Source: an uncultured Prevotella sp.
GTDB taxonomy: Bacteria; Bacteroidota; Bacteroidia; Bacteroidales; Bacteroidaceae
NCBI GenBank assembly: GCA_902798285.1
Contig: CADBVZ010000006.1
Coordinates: 62,001-126,000, forward strand
Direction of reading: 5' to 3'
DNA: 64,000 nt
The position numbers and the translations under genes are program-made. This document shows, one piece after another, positions 16,863-27,058 of this stretch. Every line of letters starts with the position of its first letter. The first letter of the stretch is position 1. Under the pieces are notes generated by a model that saw only the letters and a list, made by a program, of their open reading frames with translations, was not told where the DNA came from and searched no databases.

Positions 16863-17354
16863 ATGAGTAAGATTGACAAACTTGACAAACAAATTCTCCA
16901 GCTGATCTCAGCTGATGCCCGCATTGCCTTCCTTGAGGTGGCACGTGCCTGTGGCGTAAGTGGAGCAGCCATCCATCAGCGTATTCAGAAACTCACGGCC
17001 ATGGGTGTGCTGAAAGGCTCTGAGTTCGTGATTGATCCCGAACGTATAGGCTACGAGACGTGTGCTTACATCGGACTGAACCTGAAGGATCCTGAGAAGT
17101 TCGACGAAGTAGTGGAGAAGTTGAAGGGTATTCCCGAAGTGGTGGAGTGCCACTATACCACTGGTAACTTCGACATGTTCATCAAGATCTATGCCTACAA
17201 CAATCATCATCTGCTGACGATCATTCACGATAAGCTGCAGCCTTTAGGACTTGCCAGCAGTCAGACACTGATCTCTTTCCACACAGCTATCAGCCGACAG
17301 TTGCCTATTGACGGACTGGTGCTCGAAAACGACGAACAAATCGTGCAAATGTAA
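16863..17354 (+). CDS. Lrp/AsnC-family transcription regulator, 163 aa
   Basis: The N-terminal helix-turn-helix (LDKQILQLISADARIAFLEVARACGVSGAAIHQRIQKL) is followed by the RAM ligand-binding domain (YIGLNLKDPEKFDEVVEKL... VVECHYTTGNFDMFIKI). Such proteins are amino-acid-responsive regulators acting as dimers to octamers. It sits inside the motor/signalling run, 11 bases after exbD, so it probably controls this operon or feeds metabolic state into it (inference). Confidence 0.9.
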   Translation: MSKIDKLDKQILQLISADARIAFLEVARACGVSGAAIHQRIQKLTAMGVLKGSEFVIDPERIGYETCAYIGLNLKDPEKFDEVVEKLKGIPEVVECHYTTGNFDMFIKIYAYNNHHLLTIIHDKLQPLGLASSQTLISFHTAISRQLPIDGLVLENDEQIVQM

Positions 17355-17366
17355 AAACGGAGTAAG

Positions 17367-17795
17367 ATGGTCTTTAAGCGTAGTCTCACCTTGAAAAACG
17401 ATGTCCAGGAAGTGGACCAGATCGTTCCCGTCGTGCAAGCCGCTTGCGAAGCGGTAGGATTCGACGAGTTGACTACCGTACAGATGAACCTGGCAGTGGA
17501 GGAATGCGTGGTGAATGTTGTAGACTACGCCTATCCTGAAGACACCCAGGGCGATATCATGGTGGATGTGGAGGCGAACGAGGGTTGTCTGAGCTTCATC
17601 GTCAGCGATCAGGGCGTGGCCTTCGATCCCACGAAAAAGGGCGATGTAGACACCACCCTGCCAGCAGAAGAACGCCAGATAGGCGGACTCGGCATCTTCC
17701 TTATCAAATCGATCATGGATGATGTGAGCTATGAACGTTCAGAAGGACGAAACGTACTAACAATGAAGAAATATTATAAACCAATAAAAGTATAG
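17367..17795 (+). CDS. RsbW/SpoIIAB-like anti-sigma kinase, 142 aa
   Basis: A compact HATPase_c fold: N-box MNLAVEECVVNVVDYAYP, G1-like DQGVAFDP and GGLGIFLIKSIMDDVSYER. Such proteins phosphorylate a STAS antagonist and sequester a partner (sigma factor or other target). The STAS gene follows 4 bases later and a PP2C phosphatase after that, so the full partner-switching set is present. No sigma factor lies nearby; the target is unknown. Confidence 0.9.
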   Translation: MVFKRSLTLKNDVQEVDQIVPVVQAACEAVGFDELTTVQMNLAVEECVVNVVDYAYPEDTQGDIMVDVEANEGCLSFIVSDQGVAFDPTKKGDVDTTLPAEERQIGGLGIFLIKSIMDDVSYERSEGRNVLTMKKYYKPIKV

Positions 17796-17799
17796 CTTT

Positions 17800-18102
17800 A
17801 TGAAAACAACTATCCAAGAACAGGAAGGCCAGTTGGTGGCCATTCTCGAAGGGCGTTTTGATACCGCTGCTTCAAAACAGGTACAGAAAGAGTTGGAACC
17901 TCTCAAGGAAGCTAACGGACGCAATATCGTGCTCGACTGCACTAACCTTGAGTATATCGCTTCCAGTGGTCTTCGTATTTTCCTGAACCTGCTCCAAGTG
18001 TCTAAAGTTCAGGGTGGTCAGGTGATTATCAAGGGCGCCAACGATTATCTCCGTCAGGTGTTCAATATGACTGGCTTTGCTCGTCTCTTTGTCATCGAGT
18101 AA
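17800..18102 (+). CDS. STAS anti-sigma factor antagonist, 100 aa
   Basis: SpoIIAA/RsbV fold with LDCTNLEYIASSGLRIFLNL; the Ser at about residue 56 in ASSG aligns with the phosphorylated Ser of SpoIIAA. It would be phosphorylated by the upstream kinase and dephosphorylated by the downstream phosphatase. Confidence 0.92.
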   Translation: MKTTIQEQEGQLVAILEGRFDTAASKQVQKELEPLKEANGRNIVLDCTNLEYIASSGLRIFLNLLQVSKVQGGQVIIKGANDYLRQVFNMTGFARLFVIE

Positions 18103-18115
18103 TTACTGATAGATA

Positions 18116-19285
18116 ATGAAAACAGTTAAGATTCTAAGTGTCGACGATGAGGCCGATCTCGAGTTGCTGCTCACGCAGTACTTCCGTCGTAAGATACGCA
18201 AGGGAGAATACGAGTTCTCTTTTGCGCACAACGGACTGGAGGCCCTCGAGATGCTGCTGAAGAACAAGGACTACGATATCATCCTGTCGGACATCAATAT
18301 GCCTGAGATGGACGGACTGACGCTGCTCACAAAGATTAACGAGATGCAGAACCCCGCCCTCAAGTGTATTATGGTTTCCGCCTATGGCGACATGGGCAAC
18401 ATCCGTCAGGCTATGAACAACGGAGCCTTCGACTTCGCTACCAAGCCCATCGACCTCGACGATCTGAGTGTGACCATCGAGAAGGCCATTGCTCAGATAG
18501 AGTACATCAAGCGCATGGAGCAGGAGCATCAGCAGCTTGAGGGTATCAAGGACGATCTGGCCATTGCCAGTCAGATACAGCAGTCTATACTGCCTCGTAT
18601 CTTCCCGCCCTTCCCCGATGTGGCTGACAAGCTCGACATCTCTGCCTGTATGTATGCTGCCAAGGATGTGGGAGGCGACTTCTACGATTTCTTCCGCATC
18701 GACAACGACCGCATTGGCTTTGTGATGGCCGATGTGAGCGGAAAGGGTATCCCCGCTGCCATCTTCATGGCTGTGAGTCGTACCATTCTCCGTACCACTG
18801 CCATTCAGGGCATGTCACCCTCTGAGTGCGTCACCCGTTCTAACTCCCTCATTTCGAAGGAGTCGTACGAGAGCATGTTCGTCACTGTGTTCTATGGTAT
18901 CTACGACATCCGTACGGGCGAAGTCACCTACGTGAACGCAGGTCATAATCCTCCTTGTATCCTGAAGAAGAACGGAACGGTAGAGGAACTGCCTCAGTCG
19001 ATGAACCTGATGGTGGGCATCCTCGATGGCTTCGAATATCCTGAGGACAAGTGCAAACTCGAACCCGGCGACACGCTGTTCACGTTTACCGATGGCGTGA
19101 CCGAAGCCATGAGCGCCGATTTCCAGATGTACAGCGACGCGCGTCTGCATCGCAACCTCTCTGGTATGGCAGCCGATTCCTGTCAACAGATCATCGACAC
19201 AATCAAGGCTGACATAGCCACCCATACGAAAGGTGCCGAACAGAGCGACGACATCACGATGCTGGTACTGAAACGACTACAGTGA
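18116..19285 (+). CDS. Response-regulator PP2C phosphatase (RsbU/SpoIIE-like), 389 aa
   Basis: Residues 1-125 form a receiver domain: acidic pocket VDDEAD (9-14), phospho-acceptor Asp59 in LSDINMPEMDG, Ser in MVSAYGD and Lys in TKPID. A short coiled coil follows, then the PP2C-type domain with KDVGGDFYDFF, MADVSGKGIPAA, YVNAGHNPP, FTDGVTEA and QSDDITMLVL, all metal-binding motifs present. It should dephosphorylate the STAS protein when its receiver is phosphorylated; the kinases at 20908-24568 are the obvious donors. Confidence 0.92.
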   Translation: MKTVKILSVDDEADLELLLTQYFRRKIRKGEYEFSFAHNGLEALEMLLKNKDYDIILSDINMPEMDGLTLLTKINEMQNPALKCIMVSAYGDMGNIRQAMNNGAFDFATKPIDLDDLSVTIEKAIAQIEYIKRMEQEHQQLEGIKDDLAIASQIQQSILPRIFPPFPDVADKLDISACMYAAKDVGGDFYDFFRIDNDRIGFVMADVSGKGIPAAIFMAVSRTILRTTAIQGMSPSECVTRSNSLISKESYESMFVTVFYGIYDIRTGEVTYVNAGHNPPCILKKNGTVEELPQSMNLMVGILDGFEYPEDKCKLEPGDTLFTFTDGVTEAMSADFQMYSDARLHRNLSGMAADSCQQIIDTIKADIATHTKGAEQSDDITMLVLKRLQ

Positions 19286-19321
19286 CAACGAAACTGAACC
19301 TCCTCCAATAACTAAAATAAA

Positions 19322-20911
19322 ATGAAAAGAACTAAACTCATAGCAGGCTTAACCACAGTAGCATTACTCGCAGCTGCAGCAGTAGGCTACTGGGGATGGT
19401 ACGCCAATCAGAAGCGTGTAAGTAGTCTGGAGTCGCAACTGGAAGAACTCCAGAAGAAAGAAAGGCGCTCGGCCGTGCTGCAGAGTGTAAGTTCTCAAAT
19501 GGAGGAGATTGCTTTCCAACAGAAGAAGATCAGTGATGAGCAGCGTGAGGAAGCACTGCAGCAGACGCGTGTTGCCACCGAGATGCGTGAGCGCTCAGAG
19601 ATAGAGCGCCAGAACGCCATCATCGCCCAGCAACAGGCTATGGCTTCCGAGCGTAAAGCCCTCGATGCCTACGAGTTGGCCCAGAACCAGCGTGAGATAG
19701 CCGAGCAGCAGCGTGTACAGGCCGTCAAATCGAAGCGTTTAGCCGATACACTCAGCTATATTGCCTTAGGGCGTACCTTAGGCGCCCTGTCGCTCTCGCA
19801 GTATAAGGCTGGTAATACCGATATGGCCAATCTGCTGAGCTTTGCCGCCTGTGTCTATACCACCCGTTATCATGGTGATATCTACTATCCTGCCATTTAC
19901 CAGTCGCTGTCGGAGTGTAGCCAGAGTAAGAGCGAGTGGACCATTAACGAGGGTGTAGTGAGGGATATTGAGTTCATGCCCAACAAGGACAACGAACTCT
20001 TAACCGTGACCACCTATGGCGAGGTGATGCAGATAGTTCGCGATGGCAATAATCTCAAGACGAAGACATTGCTGAGGGATAAACGTTACGACTTCAGGGA
20101 TGTCTATATTTATCCGGCTAACAAGAATATCTATGCAGTGAGTCGTACTGGCGACCTCTTTATCCATAACGCAAAGGGCAATCATCTTCTGCCGCTTGAG
20201 GGTATCGTTCACCCCATGGCCATCGAGCCCATGCAGGACACGAAGTACCTGCTGATAGTGGGTGAGAATAGTCTGGCCAAGCTCGATATGACCACCAACA
20301 CCATCGTTGGTACACAGAAACTCGACTACAAAGTATCTTTCTGCTCGCGTTACGACTATGCACCTATGATATTCGACGACAGGGGTAGGATGCACACCGT
20401 TCGCGATCTGAACAAGTTTAACACACGAAAGGTGCCCATCATTGGAAAGGTGACAGCCTTTGCCAGCTCGAAAGGTACGGGTTCCGAGGCTTACGGACTC
20501 GACAATGGCACGATATTCCTAATTGATAAGGAGCAGAAGATCCATCGTCTTCTCAGTCATCGTTCGCGTATCTCCAAGATCAAGATCAATGGCACGCGTC
20601 TCTATTCCGCCAGTTACGATGGCACCGTGAACGTATGGATGATCGACAAGGAGAAGTTGGAGCCGATGGAACTCCTAACCACCAGCGGCTGGATTATGTA
20701 CTTCACCTTCGATCCCTCGAAGAACTACCTGTGGACAGCTGGGCAGAAGGGCAACATCTCCGAGGCCCTCATTTCACCCCGTACCATGTTTGATAAGCTG
20801 TCGAAGAAACTCAAACGCGACATGACCATTGAAGAGTGGAACTTCTTCGTGGGCCGTAACGTGCCTTATGAGTCGTTTATAGAATTAAGAAGAAAGGGGG
20901 TAAGCCTATGA
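19322..20911 (+). CDS. Membrane-anchored coiled-coil and WD40-like propeller protein, 529 aa
   Basis: An N-terminal helix (residues 7-28) anchors the protein. Residues about 33-145 are a long Gln/Glu/Arg coiled coil, then repeats such as ISKIKINGTRLYSASYDGTV and NVWMIDKEKL build a beta-propeller. The layout resembles the scaffold half of Bacteroidetes signalling proteins with C-terminal WD40 repeats, here without the NTPase part. It overlaps the next gene by 4 bases and probably scaffolds or senses for the kinases. Confidence 0.75.
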   Translation: MKRTKLIAGLTTVALLAAAAVGYWGWYANQKRVSSLESQLEELQKKERRSAVLQSVSSQMEEIAFQQKKISDEQREEALQQTRVATEMRERSEIERQNAIIAQQQAMASERKALDAYELAQNQREIAEQQRVQAVKSKRLADTLSYIALGRTLGALSLSQYKAGNTDMANLLSFAACVYTTRYHGDIYYPAIYQSLSECSQSKSEWTINEGVVRDIEFMPNKDNELLTVTTYGEVMQIVRDGNNLKTKTLLRDKRYDFRDVYIYPANKNIYAVSRTGDLFIHNAKGNHLLPLEGIVHPMAIEPMQDTKYLLIVGENSLAKLDMTTNTIVGTQKLDYKVSFCSRYDYAPMIFDDRGRMHTVRDLNKFNTRKVPIIGKVTAFASSKGTGSEAYGLDNGTIFLIDKEQKIHRLLSHRSRISKIKINGTRLYSASYDGTVNVWMIDKEKLEPMELLTTSGWIMYFTFDPSKNYLWTAGQKGNISEALISPRTMFDKLSKKLKRDMTIEEWNFFVGRNVPYESFIELRRKGVSL

Positions 20912-23763
20912 TCCGCCGACTATTCCTTCATGCGCTATTGCTGCTTGCCGCAGTCTCTGCCTCAGCCCAAGGTGTACCTTTCCTGGAGACCTTCACGCCT
21001 GAGGAATATGGTGGCCACTGTATCAATTTTGATATTAAGACAGGACAGGAAGGCACCGTCTTCGTGGCCAACTTCGAAGGTTTGATGTATTACGATCACG
21101 CTGCGTGGACCGTCCTCCATACCTCTGGTATCACCCGTGTTACCACCACCTTCTGCGATTCAAACAATAACATCTGGGCAGGCGGCTATAACTACTTCGG
21201 ACGCGTTGATCGCCAACCTAATGGCCAGTTGATCCTGAAGCGTGTAGGCGGTCCCGATCTGTTCCGTGGCGAGGTACTCGAGATGTGGGAGAAAGACGGC
21301 TACCTCATGTTTGTAGTCAGCAATGGTGTGGTTTATAAAGCCAAGGACTTCAATGTATCCGTTGACCGCAAACTCAATATGGATGCCTCGAGAATTGGCC
21401 TTACAGATATCGTCAAGCCCGAGACTATCGATGAAACAGGCATGATAGAGGTGTTGAGCGACATCACCCAGGAGGAACCCATGGCGCTCGGTCTGAAGGC
21501 TATCGTGCAGAAAGGCAAGGGCGTTTCCATCGTCGACGAGGAAGGTCATGAAATCTACAAGATTAACGAGCAGAGCGGACTGGTCAACGAAAATGTGTCG
21601 TGGGTCAACTACGATGGTCATGGTCGTCTCTGGGGCGCTACTGAGGATGGCATCTTCACTGCGGCCGTTCCCTCGGCTTTTACGCATTTCTCCACTAAGG
21701 AGGGTATTGATGGCGATATACTCGATATCAAAGAATTTGGTCATCATGTGTACATGGGCACCATCGATGGTCTGTACCGTCTGGACGGACAGACTCTTAC
21801 GCGAGTTCCTGGTATCGATTATGCCTGCTGGGATCTTCTTGGTACAGACGAAGGACTCATGGCGGCCACCACGAATGGCACTTGGCTGATTAACGCTACA
21901 GGCACCGCTCGCCAGCTCTCCACCACCAACGCCATGTCGCTCTTGGACGATGGCGACTATTATTATTGTGGTCAGTTCGATGGCGTGTGGCATGTGAATA
22001 AGCGCACCAACGAGCGCAAAAAGGTTTGTAATCTCGAGAAGGTGTTCCAGATCGTACGCGATGCAGAGAACACCATCTGGCTGAGGAGTACCTTTGGCGA
22101 GGTGTGGTTCAAGCGTGCCAGCAGTCAGAAGTTCCAGCGATACACGGCCAACGGAGCAGGTGAGTCAGCCTCTACTTTCGTACTGGTCAACGGTAAGGTG
22201 ATTGTGGTAAAGGCCGAGGATAAAGAGCCCTTCTCTTATCCCTCCTTCGCCTATACCGACTCAACGGGTGTCACCTGGCTTACCGACGAAGATTGTAAGC
22301 ATATTTACAGATGGAAGGATGGCAAGCGCCTGACCGATCTTGATAAGTACCTCTATCCTTTCGCTGATATATCCGTGCGTGCCCTGTTCGTTCAGAATGA
22401 TAAAATCTGGTTAGGCACGAATAAGGGTCTCATCATCATCGATACCAAGCTGAAGGACCCCATTCTTGAAACCATGCCTCGTATGCTCATCCGTCGTATC
22501 ACGTTGGGCAACGACAGCATCCTCTGGGGTGGTTATGGCACCATGCCTGAGTCGCTCCCCACTCTCGACAACAATTCCAACCTGTCCTTCATCTTCTCGC
22601 TCGATTACGAGGCTATGGTTGGCGAGACTGTCTATCGTTATCGTCTCGACGATACTGAATGGAGCATCTGGGATGATGATCACGAGGCCCAGTTCCTGAA
22701 TCTCTCCTCAGGCTCCCACACCTTCTATGTGCAGGGTCGTGATGCCTTCGGTCGTGAAACGGAGGTTGTCTCCATCGACTTCAAGGTCCTCGCCCCGTTC
22801 TACTTCAGGTGGTACATGAATTTGCTCTATTTTATTCTGGCAGGTCTTTTGGTCTATGGCATATCCATTTGGCGTATGCGCTCCCTGAAGCGTGATAAGA
22901 TCATGCTTGAGAAGATTGTTGAGGAGCGTACGGCCGAAGTGAAGAGCGCCCAGAAACAGCTCATTAAGCAAGAGAAGATGGCTACCGTGGGTAAACTCAC
23001 CCAGGGACTCATCGACCGCATTCTCAACCCGCTGAACTATATCAATAATTTCTCCAAGCTCTCCGAAGGACTTGTAAAGGATGTGAAGGCCAACATCGAG
23101 GACGAGGAGGAGCACATGGACAAGGAGAACTTCGAAGACACCATGGATGTGCTCGATATGCTTTCAGGCAACCTGCAGAAGGTGGGCGAGCATGGTCAGA
23201 ACACCACCCGCACCCTGAAGGCCATGGAGGAGATGCTGAAGGATCGTAGTGGAGGCATTGTCGACACCGACCTCTGTGCCATCCTCCGTCAGAACGAGGA
23301 GATGTTGGGCACGTATTATGCCAAGGAGATCAGCGAGCACCACATCCGTACCGTGTTCGAATATCCCGATACGCCCGTCCATGTCAATGTCAATCCCGAT
23401 TTGCTGAGCAAGGTCTTCATGAGCATGGTGGCCAACAGTGTCTATGCCGTTGTGAAGAAGTACCTGCGTGCCGCTTACGAGCCCGAGGTGTCCATCAAGG
23501 CCACCGTCAGCAATGATCGCGTTACCATCAACTTCTACGATAATGGTATCGGTATGGAAGAAAAGATTCTCGATAAGATCTTCGATCCCTTCTTCACCAC
23601 CAAGACCACGGGTGAGGCAGCGGGTATCGGTCTTTACCTGAGTCATGATATAATCCAAAACTATGGCGGTGATATCACGGCCCGTTCTGTGAAGGACGAG
23701 TTTACTGAGTTTACCATCACCCTGCCCATACAAACAGCATCAGCTTATGGAAAAAACGATTGA
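20908..23763 (+). CDS. Two-component propeller sensor with HATPase but no phospho-His, 951 aa
   Basis: A signal peptide (residues 1-20) precedes a periplasmic propeller of Reg_prop repeats, a Y_Y_Y domain (YRYRLDDTEWSIWDDDHEAQ), a membrane helix near 630-652 and a cytoplasmic coiled coil. The H-box region reads GLIDRILNPLNYINNF: Asp703-Arg704 replace the His-Glu seen in the next gene (GIAHEIQNPLNFVINF). The ATP-binding motifs (DNGIGM, DPFFTTK, GIGLYLS) are intact. It lacks the receiver and AraC domains of hybrid systems, and may act as an allosteric or trans-phosphorylating partner. Confidence 0.85.
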   Translation: MIRRLFLHALLLLAAVSASAQGVPFLETFTPEEYGGHCINFDIKTGQEGTVFVANFEGLMYYDHAAWTVLHTSGITRVTTTFCDSNNNIWAGGYNYFGRVDRQPNGQLILKRVGGPDLFRGEVLEMWEKDGYLMFVVSNGVVYKAKDFNVSVDRKLNMDASRIGLTDIVKPETIDETGMIEVLSDITQEEPMALGLKAIVQKGKGVSIVDEEGHEIYKINEQSGLVNENVSWVNYDGHGRLWGATEDGIFTAAVPSAFTHFSTKEGIDGDILDIKEFGHHVYMGTIDGLYRLDGQTLTRVPGIDYACWDLLGTDEGLMAATTNGTWLINATGTARQLSTTNAMSLLDDGDYYYCGQFDGVWHVNKRTNERKKVCNLEKVFQIVRDAENTIWLRSTFGEVWFKRASSQKFQRYTANGAGESASTFVLVNGKVIVVKAEDKEPFSYPSFAYTDSTGVTWLTDEDCKHIYRWKDGKRLTDLDKYLYPFADISVRALFVQNDKIWLGTNKGLIIIDTKLKDPILETMPRMLIRRITLGNDSILWGGYGTMPESLPTLDNNSNLSFIFSLDYEAMVGETVYRYRLDDTEWSIWDDDHEAQFLNLSSGSHTFYVQGRDAFGRETEVVSIDFKVLAPFYFRWYMNLLYFILAGLLVYGISIWRMRSLKRDKIMLEKIVEERTAEVKSAQKQLIKQEKMATVGKLTQGLIDRILNPLNYINNFSKLSEGLVKDVKANIEDEEEHMDKENFEDTMDVLDMLSGNLQKVGEHGQNTTRTLKAMEEMLKDRSGGIVDTDLCAILRQNEEMLGTYYAKEISEHHIRTVFEYPDTPVHVNVNPDLLSKVFMSMVANSVYAVVKKYLRAAYEPEVSIKATVSNDRVTINFYDNGIGMEEKILDKIFDPFFTTKTTGEAAGIGLYLSHDIIQNYGGDITARSVKDEFTEFTITLPIQTASAYGKND

Positions 23764-24568
23764 AAAGCTAAGAGAGCAACTGCAGAAGCAGGAGAAACTG
23801 GCCTCACTGGGTATGCTTAGTGCAGGTATCGCCCATGAAATCCAGAACCCGCTGAATTTCGTCATCAATTTCAGTAAGATGAACGATAAGCTGCTCAGCG
23901 ACCTTGAAGAACTCGTGGCCGACAATGCCGACAAGCTTCCTGACGACGATCGTGAGGATCTCATCGATATCATGGCCGACTTGAAGGAGAACATGGCCAA
24001 GATTGCTGAGCACGGCGAGCGTGCCATCAGCATCATTCAGGGCATCCTGTTGGTGTCCAGAGGCAAGGAGGGCGAGTTCATCCCCTCCGATGTGCGTAGG
24101 ATTGTCAAGGAGTACACCTGGCTTTCTTATCATGCCATGCGCGCCAACCATAAGGACTTCAATGTCACCATCCGCGAGTCTTATCAGGAGGACATGCCTC
24201 TTGCGCGGGTCATTCCGCAGGATCTGAGTCGTGCTGTGCTCAATCTGGTCAATAATGCCTTCTATGCCATATGGCATAAGTCGCAAACGGCCGATGCTGC
24301 CTATAAGCCCGAGTTCTCGGTGAGTGTGAGCAGTCAGGCCGACAGCTTTACCATCACCTTTACCGATAATGGCGAGGGTATGACCGATGAGGTGAAGCAG
24401 CGCCTCTTCGAACACTTCTTCACCACCAAGCCAATAGGGCAGGGCACAGGTCTTGGCCTGGGCATTGTGAAGGATGTCGTCGAGAACCGCCATCATGGCA
24501 CCATCGCCTTCAGCTCCGAAGAGGGCAAGGGCACCACGTTTACCATCACTATCCCTTTTAAGAAATGA
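23747..24568 (+). CDS. Soluble histidine kinase, 273 aa
   Basis: It overlaps the preceding gene by 17 bases. A short coiled coil (1-18) leads into the H-box LASLGMLSAGIAHEIQNPLN with His30 present, then N-box SRAVLNLVNNAFYAI, DNGEGM, HFFTTK and GLGLGIV. It has no sensor or membrane segment, so it probably gets its input by dimerising with, or docking on, the degenerate propeller kinase. The receiver-phosphatase at 18116 is the likely acceptor (inference). Confidence 0.88.
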   Translation: MEKTIEKLREQLQKQEKLASLGMLSAGIAHEIQNPLNFVINFSKMNDKLLSDLEELVADNADKLPDDDREDLIDIMADLKENMAKIAEHGERAISIIQGILLVSRGKEGEFIPSDVRRIVKEYTWLSYHAMRANHKDFNVTIRESYQEDMPLARVIPQDLSRAVLNLVNNAFYAIWHKSQTADAAYKPEFSVSVSSQADSFTITFTDNGEGMTDEVKQRLFEHFFTTKPIGQGTGLGLGIVKDVVENRHHGTIAFSSEEGKGTTFTITIPFKK

Positions 24569-27027
24569 ACCTGAGGCGATTCCATATCATCATGCTGTTC
24601 TGGTTCTTCTGCGCCATGTCATTGCAGGCTCAGGAGGCCGATGGAGGCCGTAAGTATGTTACTGAGGCCGAGGCGGCGTATGATATAGGAAAGGTAGAGG
24701 AAGCCATGTCCATGCTCGAGGGTCGTGTGCAGAGCATGAGCAGCTCTTACCGACTCAGAGGCTACCGTCTGCTCTCGCTCTGCTGTCTGGCTCTCGATCA
24801 GCCCGATGAGGCCCGCCGCTATGCTACCCTCGTGCTGAAGGAGAATCCTTATTACACCCCCACCGTCGATTATTCCCCACGGTTTGTCGACATGATTGCT
24901 GAAATCCGTCAGGGATTCACTGCCACCATCACCACGGCCTCCAGTCAGAGTGAGAGTGTCAACGAGGCGCCTTCGCCCGTTACCATCATCACGGCCGAGA
25001 TGATCGAGGAGTTGGGCTATAACAAGAGCCTCAATCAGATTCTGGCAGCCTATGTGCCTGGCATGGTCGAGGTCACCTCTTCTATTCCGGGTGAGAACCT
25101 CTCCATGCATAACGCCTATGCCAATGGTCAGGAACTCATTCTGATTATGGAGAATGGTCACCGGCTCAATAATCGTTTTTATAATGTCGGTGTCACGGGT
25201 TACTCCATCTCTACCGAGAAGATCGATCATATCGAGGTGCTCCGTGGTCCGGCCTCTTCGCTTTATGGTAATGTGGCCCTCTCGGCTGTTGTCAACATCA
25301 TCACCAAGAGCGGTCGCGATGTCAATGGCATCAAGGCCCGTTATGGTAATGGTACCTTTGGTACCCACAGGGCCGATCTCACCATGGGCGGCCAGTTTAT
25401 GGAGTTCGATGTGTTCGCCTGGGCATCCATCTATAAGTCCGATGGTGATCTGCGCCATTTCAATGACGATAAGGGCTATTATGCCGAATATCAGGAGAAG
25501 ACGGAATATATTACCGATGAACTTATTACACGGAGACTGGCTTCACCCGATAAGATTTATATTTCAAGTTATCAGAATATGCCGGCATACGATTTTGGCT
25601 TTTCTTTTAAGTTTAAAGGTTTCGAGGCCATGCTCAGTCGTAAGAGTTTTACGAAGCTTTATGAGCTCTCCAGCTTAGATACCGGTTACGATTACGACCT
25701 TTATCCCACTGTTAATGACATGAAGCCAGGCAACTGTGTCGAGGAAACCCATATCGAGTTAGGCTACGCTCACCCCATAGGTAAGGTCAATCTCAAAGGC
25801 ACCGCCTATGCTGACTGGCATAACACCAAGCAGTATGAGGTGTATTGCGATTCCTCGATGACCATAGGTCCGAAGTATGATAGTGAAACAGGTGATTATG
25901 CCTACGACGAGGATGGAAATATGATCTTCGAAACAGATAAGTATTATGGCAGTTGTGCTTTTTCATCCTATAAGGAAGAATCTTTCGGCGGTATTATAAA
26001 TGCCACGACCGACTACCGCTTGGGTGGCATGAAGGGAAGCCTTCTGGCCGGTTGTCAGTACGAGCATGCCATTCTCGACTCCCGTCTCTATTTCGTGGGC
26101 AGTGATTTCACGCGAGTGGAATATGGTACTTATGGCTTTTCCCATTTGGACGAGTCGGGCGAAGAAGACAACCTGTCGTTCTATCTTCAGGGTAAGCATT
26201 ACTTCACGCCGCATTTCATTGCGAACGTCGGTTTCCGATACGATCTGAAATACCGCCCGAAGGAGAACCTCACAGCTCTTTCACCCCGTCTGGCACTCAT
26301 GTATTCGCTTAGCGAATATCTCACCCTGAAACTCTCTTATGCCGAGTCGTTCTCCGATCTGGCCATCTATTACCGCTATCTGTTCGGCGATTTGTTTGAT
26401 ATGAATCCGCAACGCCTCTCGGCCTTACAGTTCACGGCCATGGGAAAAGCCTCTCCGCTTCACCTGCACTATGAGGTGTCCGTGTTTTATGATCATTACA
26501 AGAATTTCATGCAGTGGGTCGAAAGAGATGTAGCGTATCATGGTGAGCTTAATATCATCAACCAAGGTTCCCTGAAGAATATCGGTATTGAGGTCACAGC
26601 TACTTATGCCTACAAGCGTTTCTCTGCCAATCTCTCGCTCTTCCACGTTCACGATATCAGTGCGGATTATTATTATTTCAACGAGGCCGAGAATAAGGTT
26701 AATAATGTGCCCCATTTCACACTCAACCTTCATGGCGCCTATAAGTTGGTGCAGAACGATAAGCACGAGCTGAAGGTTTATGCCCATCCGTATTACACGA
26801 GCCGCAGGCTGAACTACACGCGCACAGAATCCACCGATTACTATGTCGACGGCAAGTTGAAGCTCGACCTCGGCATGAAGTACAGTTACCATGGCCGACT
26901 CTCGTTCTCCGTCGACTGCGAGAACCTCTTCAATACCACCGACTATATTTGTGGTACCAGCGACCGATACATGCCCCAGTTCCTGCGTGGCCGTAATGTC
27001 ATGGCTTCGGTGGCCTATCAGTTCTGA
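24565..27027 (+). CDS. TPR-fused TonB-dependent receptor, copy 1 (820 aa)
   Basis: After a signal peptide (residues 1-22), a TPR-like helical domain spans about 25-115 (AEAAYDIGKVEEAMSMLEG... LLSLCCLALDQPDEARRYA). A plug domain follows (PSPVTIITAEMIEELGYNKS, VLRGPASSLYGNVALSAVVN) and then a barrel ending SVAYQF. The plug motif is typical of TonB receptors; the TPR front replaces the carboxypeptidase-like domain of SusC, and no SusD gene is near. The substrate is unknown. It overlaps the kinase gene by 4 bases. Confidence 0.88.
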   Translation: MNLRRFHIIMLFWFFCAMSLQAQEADGGRKYVTEAEAAYDIGKVEEAMSMLEGRVQSMSSSYRLRGYRLLSLCCLALDQPDEARRYATLVLKENPYYTPTVDYSPRFVDMIAEIRQGFTATITTASSQSESVNEAPSPVTIITAEMIEELGYNKSLNQILAAYVPGMVEVTSSIPGENLSMHNAYANGQELILIMENGHRLNNRFYNVGVTGYSISTEKIDHIEVLRGPASSLYGNVALSAVVNIITKSGRDVNGIKARYGNGTFGTHRADLTMGGQFMEFDVFAWASIYKSDGDLRHFNDDKGYYAEYQEKTEYITDELITRRLASPDKIYISSYQNMPAYDFGFSFKFKGFEAMLSRKSFTKLYELSSLDTGYDYDLYPTVNDMKPGNCVEETHIELGYAHPIGKVNLKGTAYADWHNTKQYEVYCDSSMTIGPKYDSETGDYAYDEDGNMIFETDKYYGSCAFSSYKEESFGGIINATTDYRLGGMKGSLLAGCQYEHAILDSRLYFVGSDFTRVEYGTYGFSHLDESGEEDNLSFYLQGKHYFTPHFIANVGFRYDLKYRPKENLTALSPRLALMYSLSEYLTLKLSYAESFSDLAIYYRYLFGDLFDMNPQRLSALQFTAMGKASPLHLHYEVSVFYDHYKNFMQWVERDVAYHGELNIINQGSLKNIGIEVTATYAYKRFSANLSLFHVHDISADYYYFNEAENKVNNVPHFTLNLHGAYKLVQNDKHELKVYAHPYYTSRRLNYTRTESTDYYVDGKLKLDLGMKYSYHGRLSFSVDCENLFNTTDYICGTSDRYMPQFLRGRNVMASVAYQF

Positions 27028-27058
27028 AACGAATTAACAATTTAAAAAGATATACATC

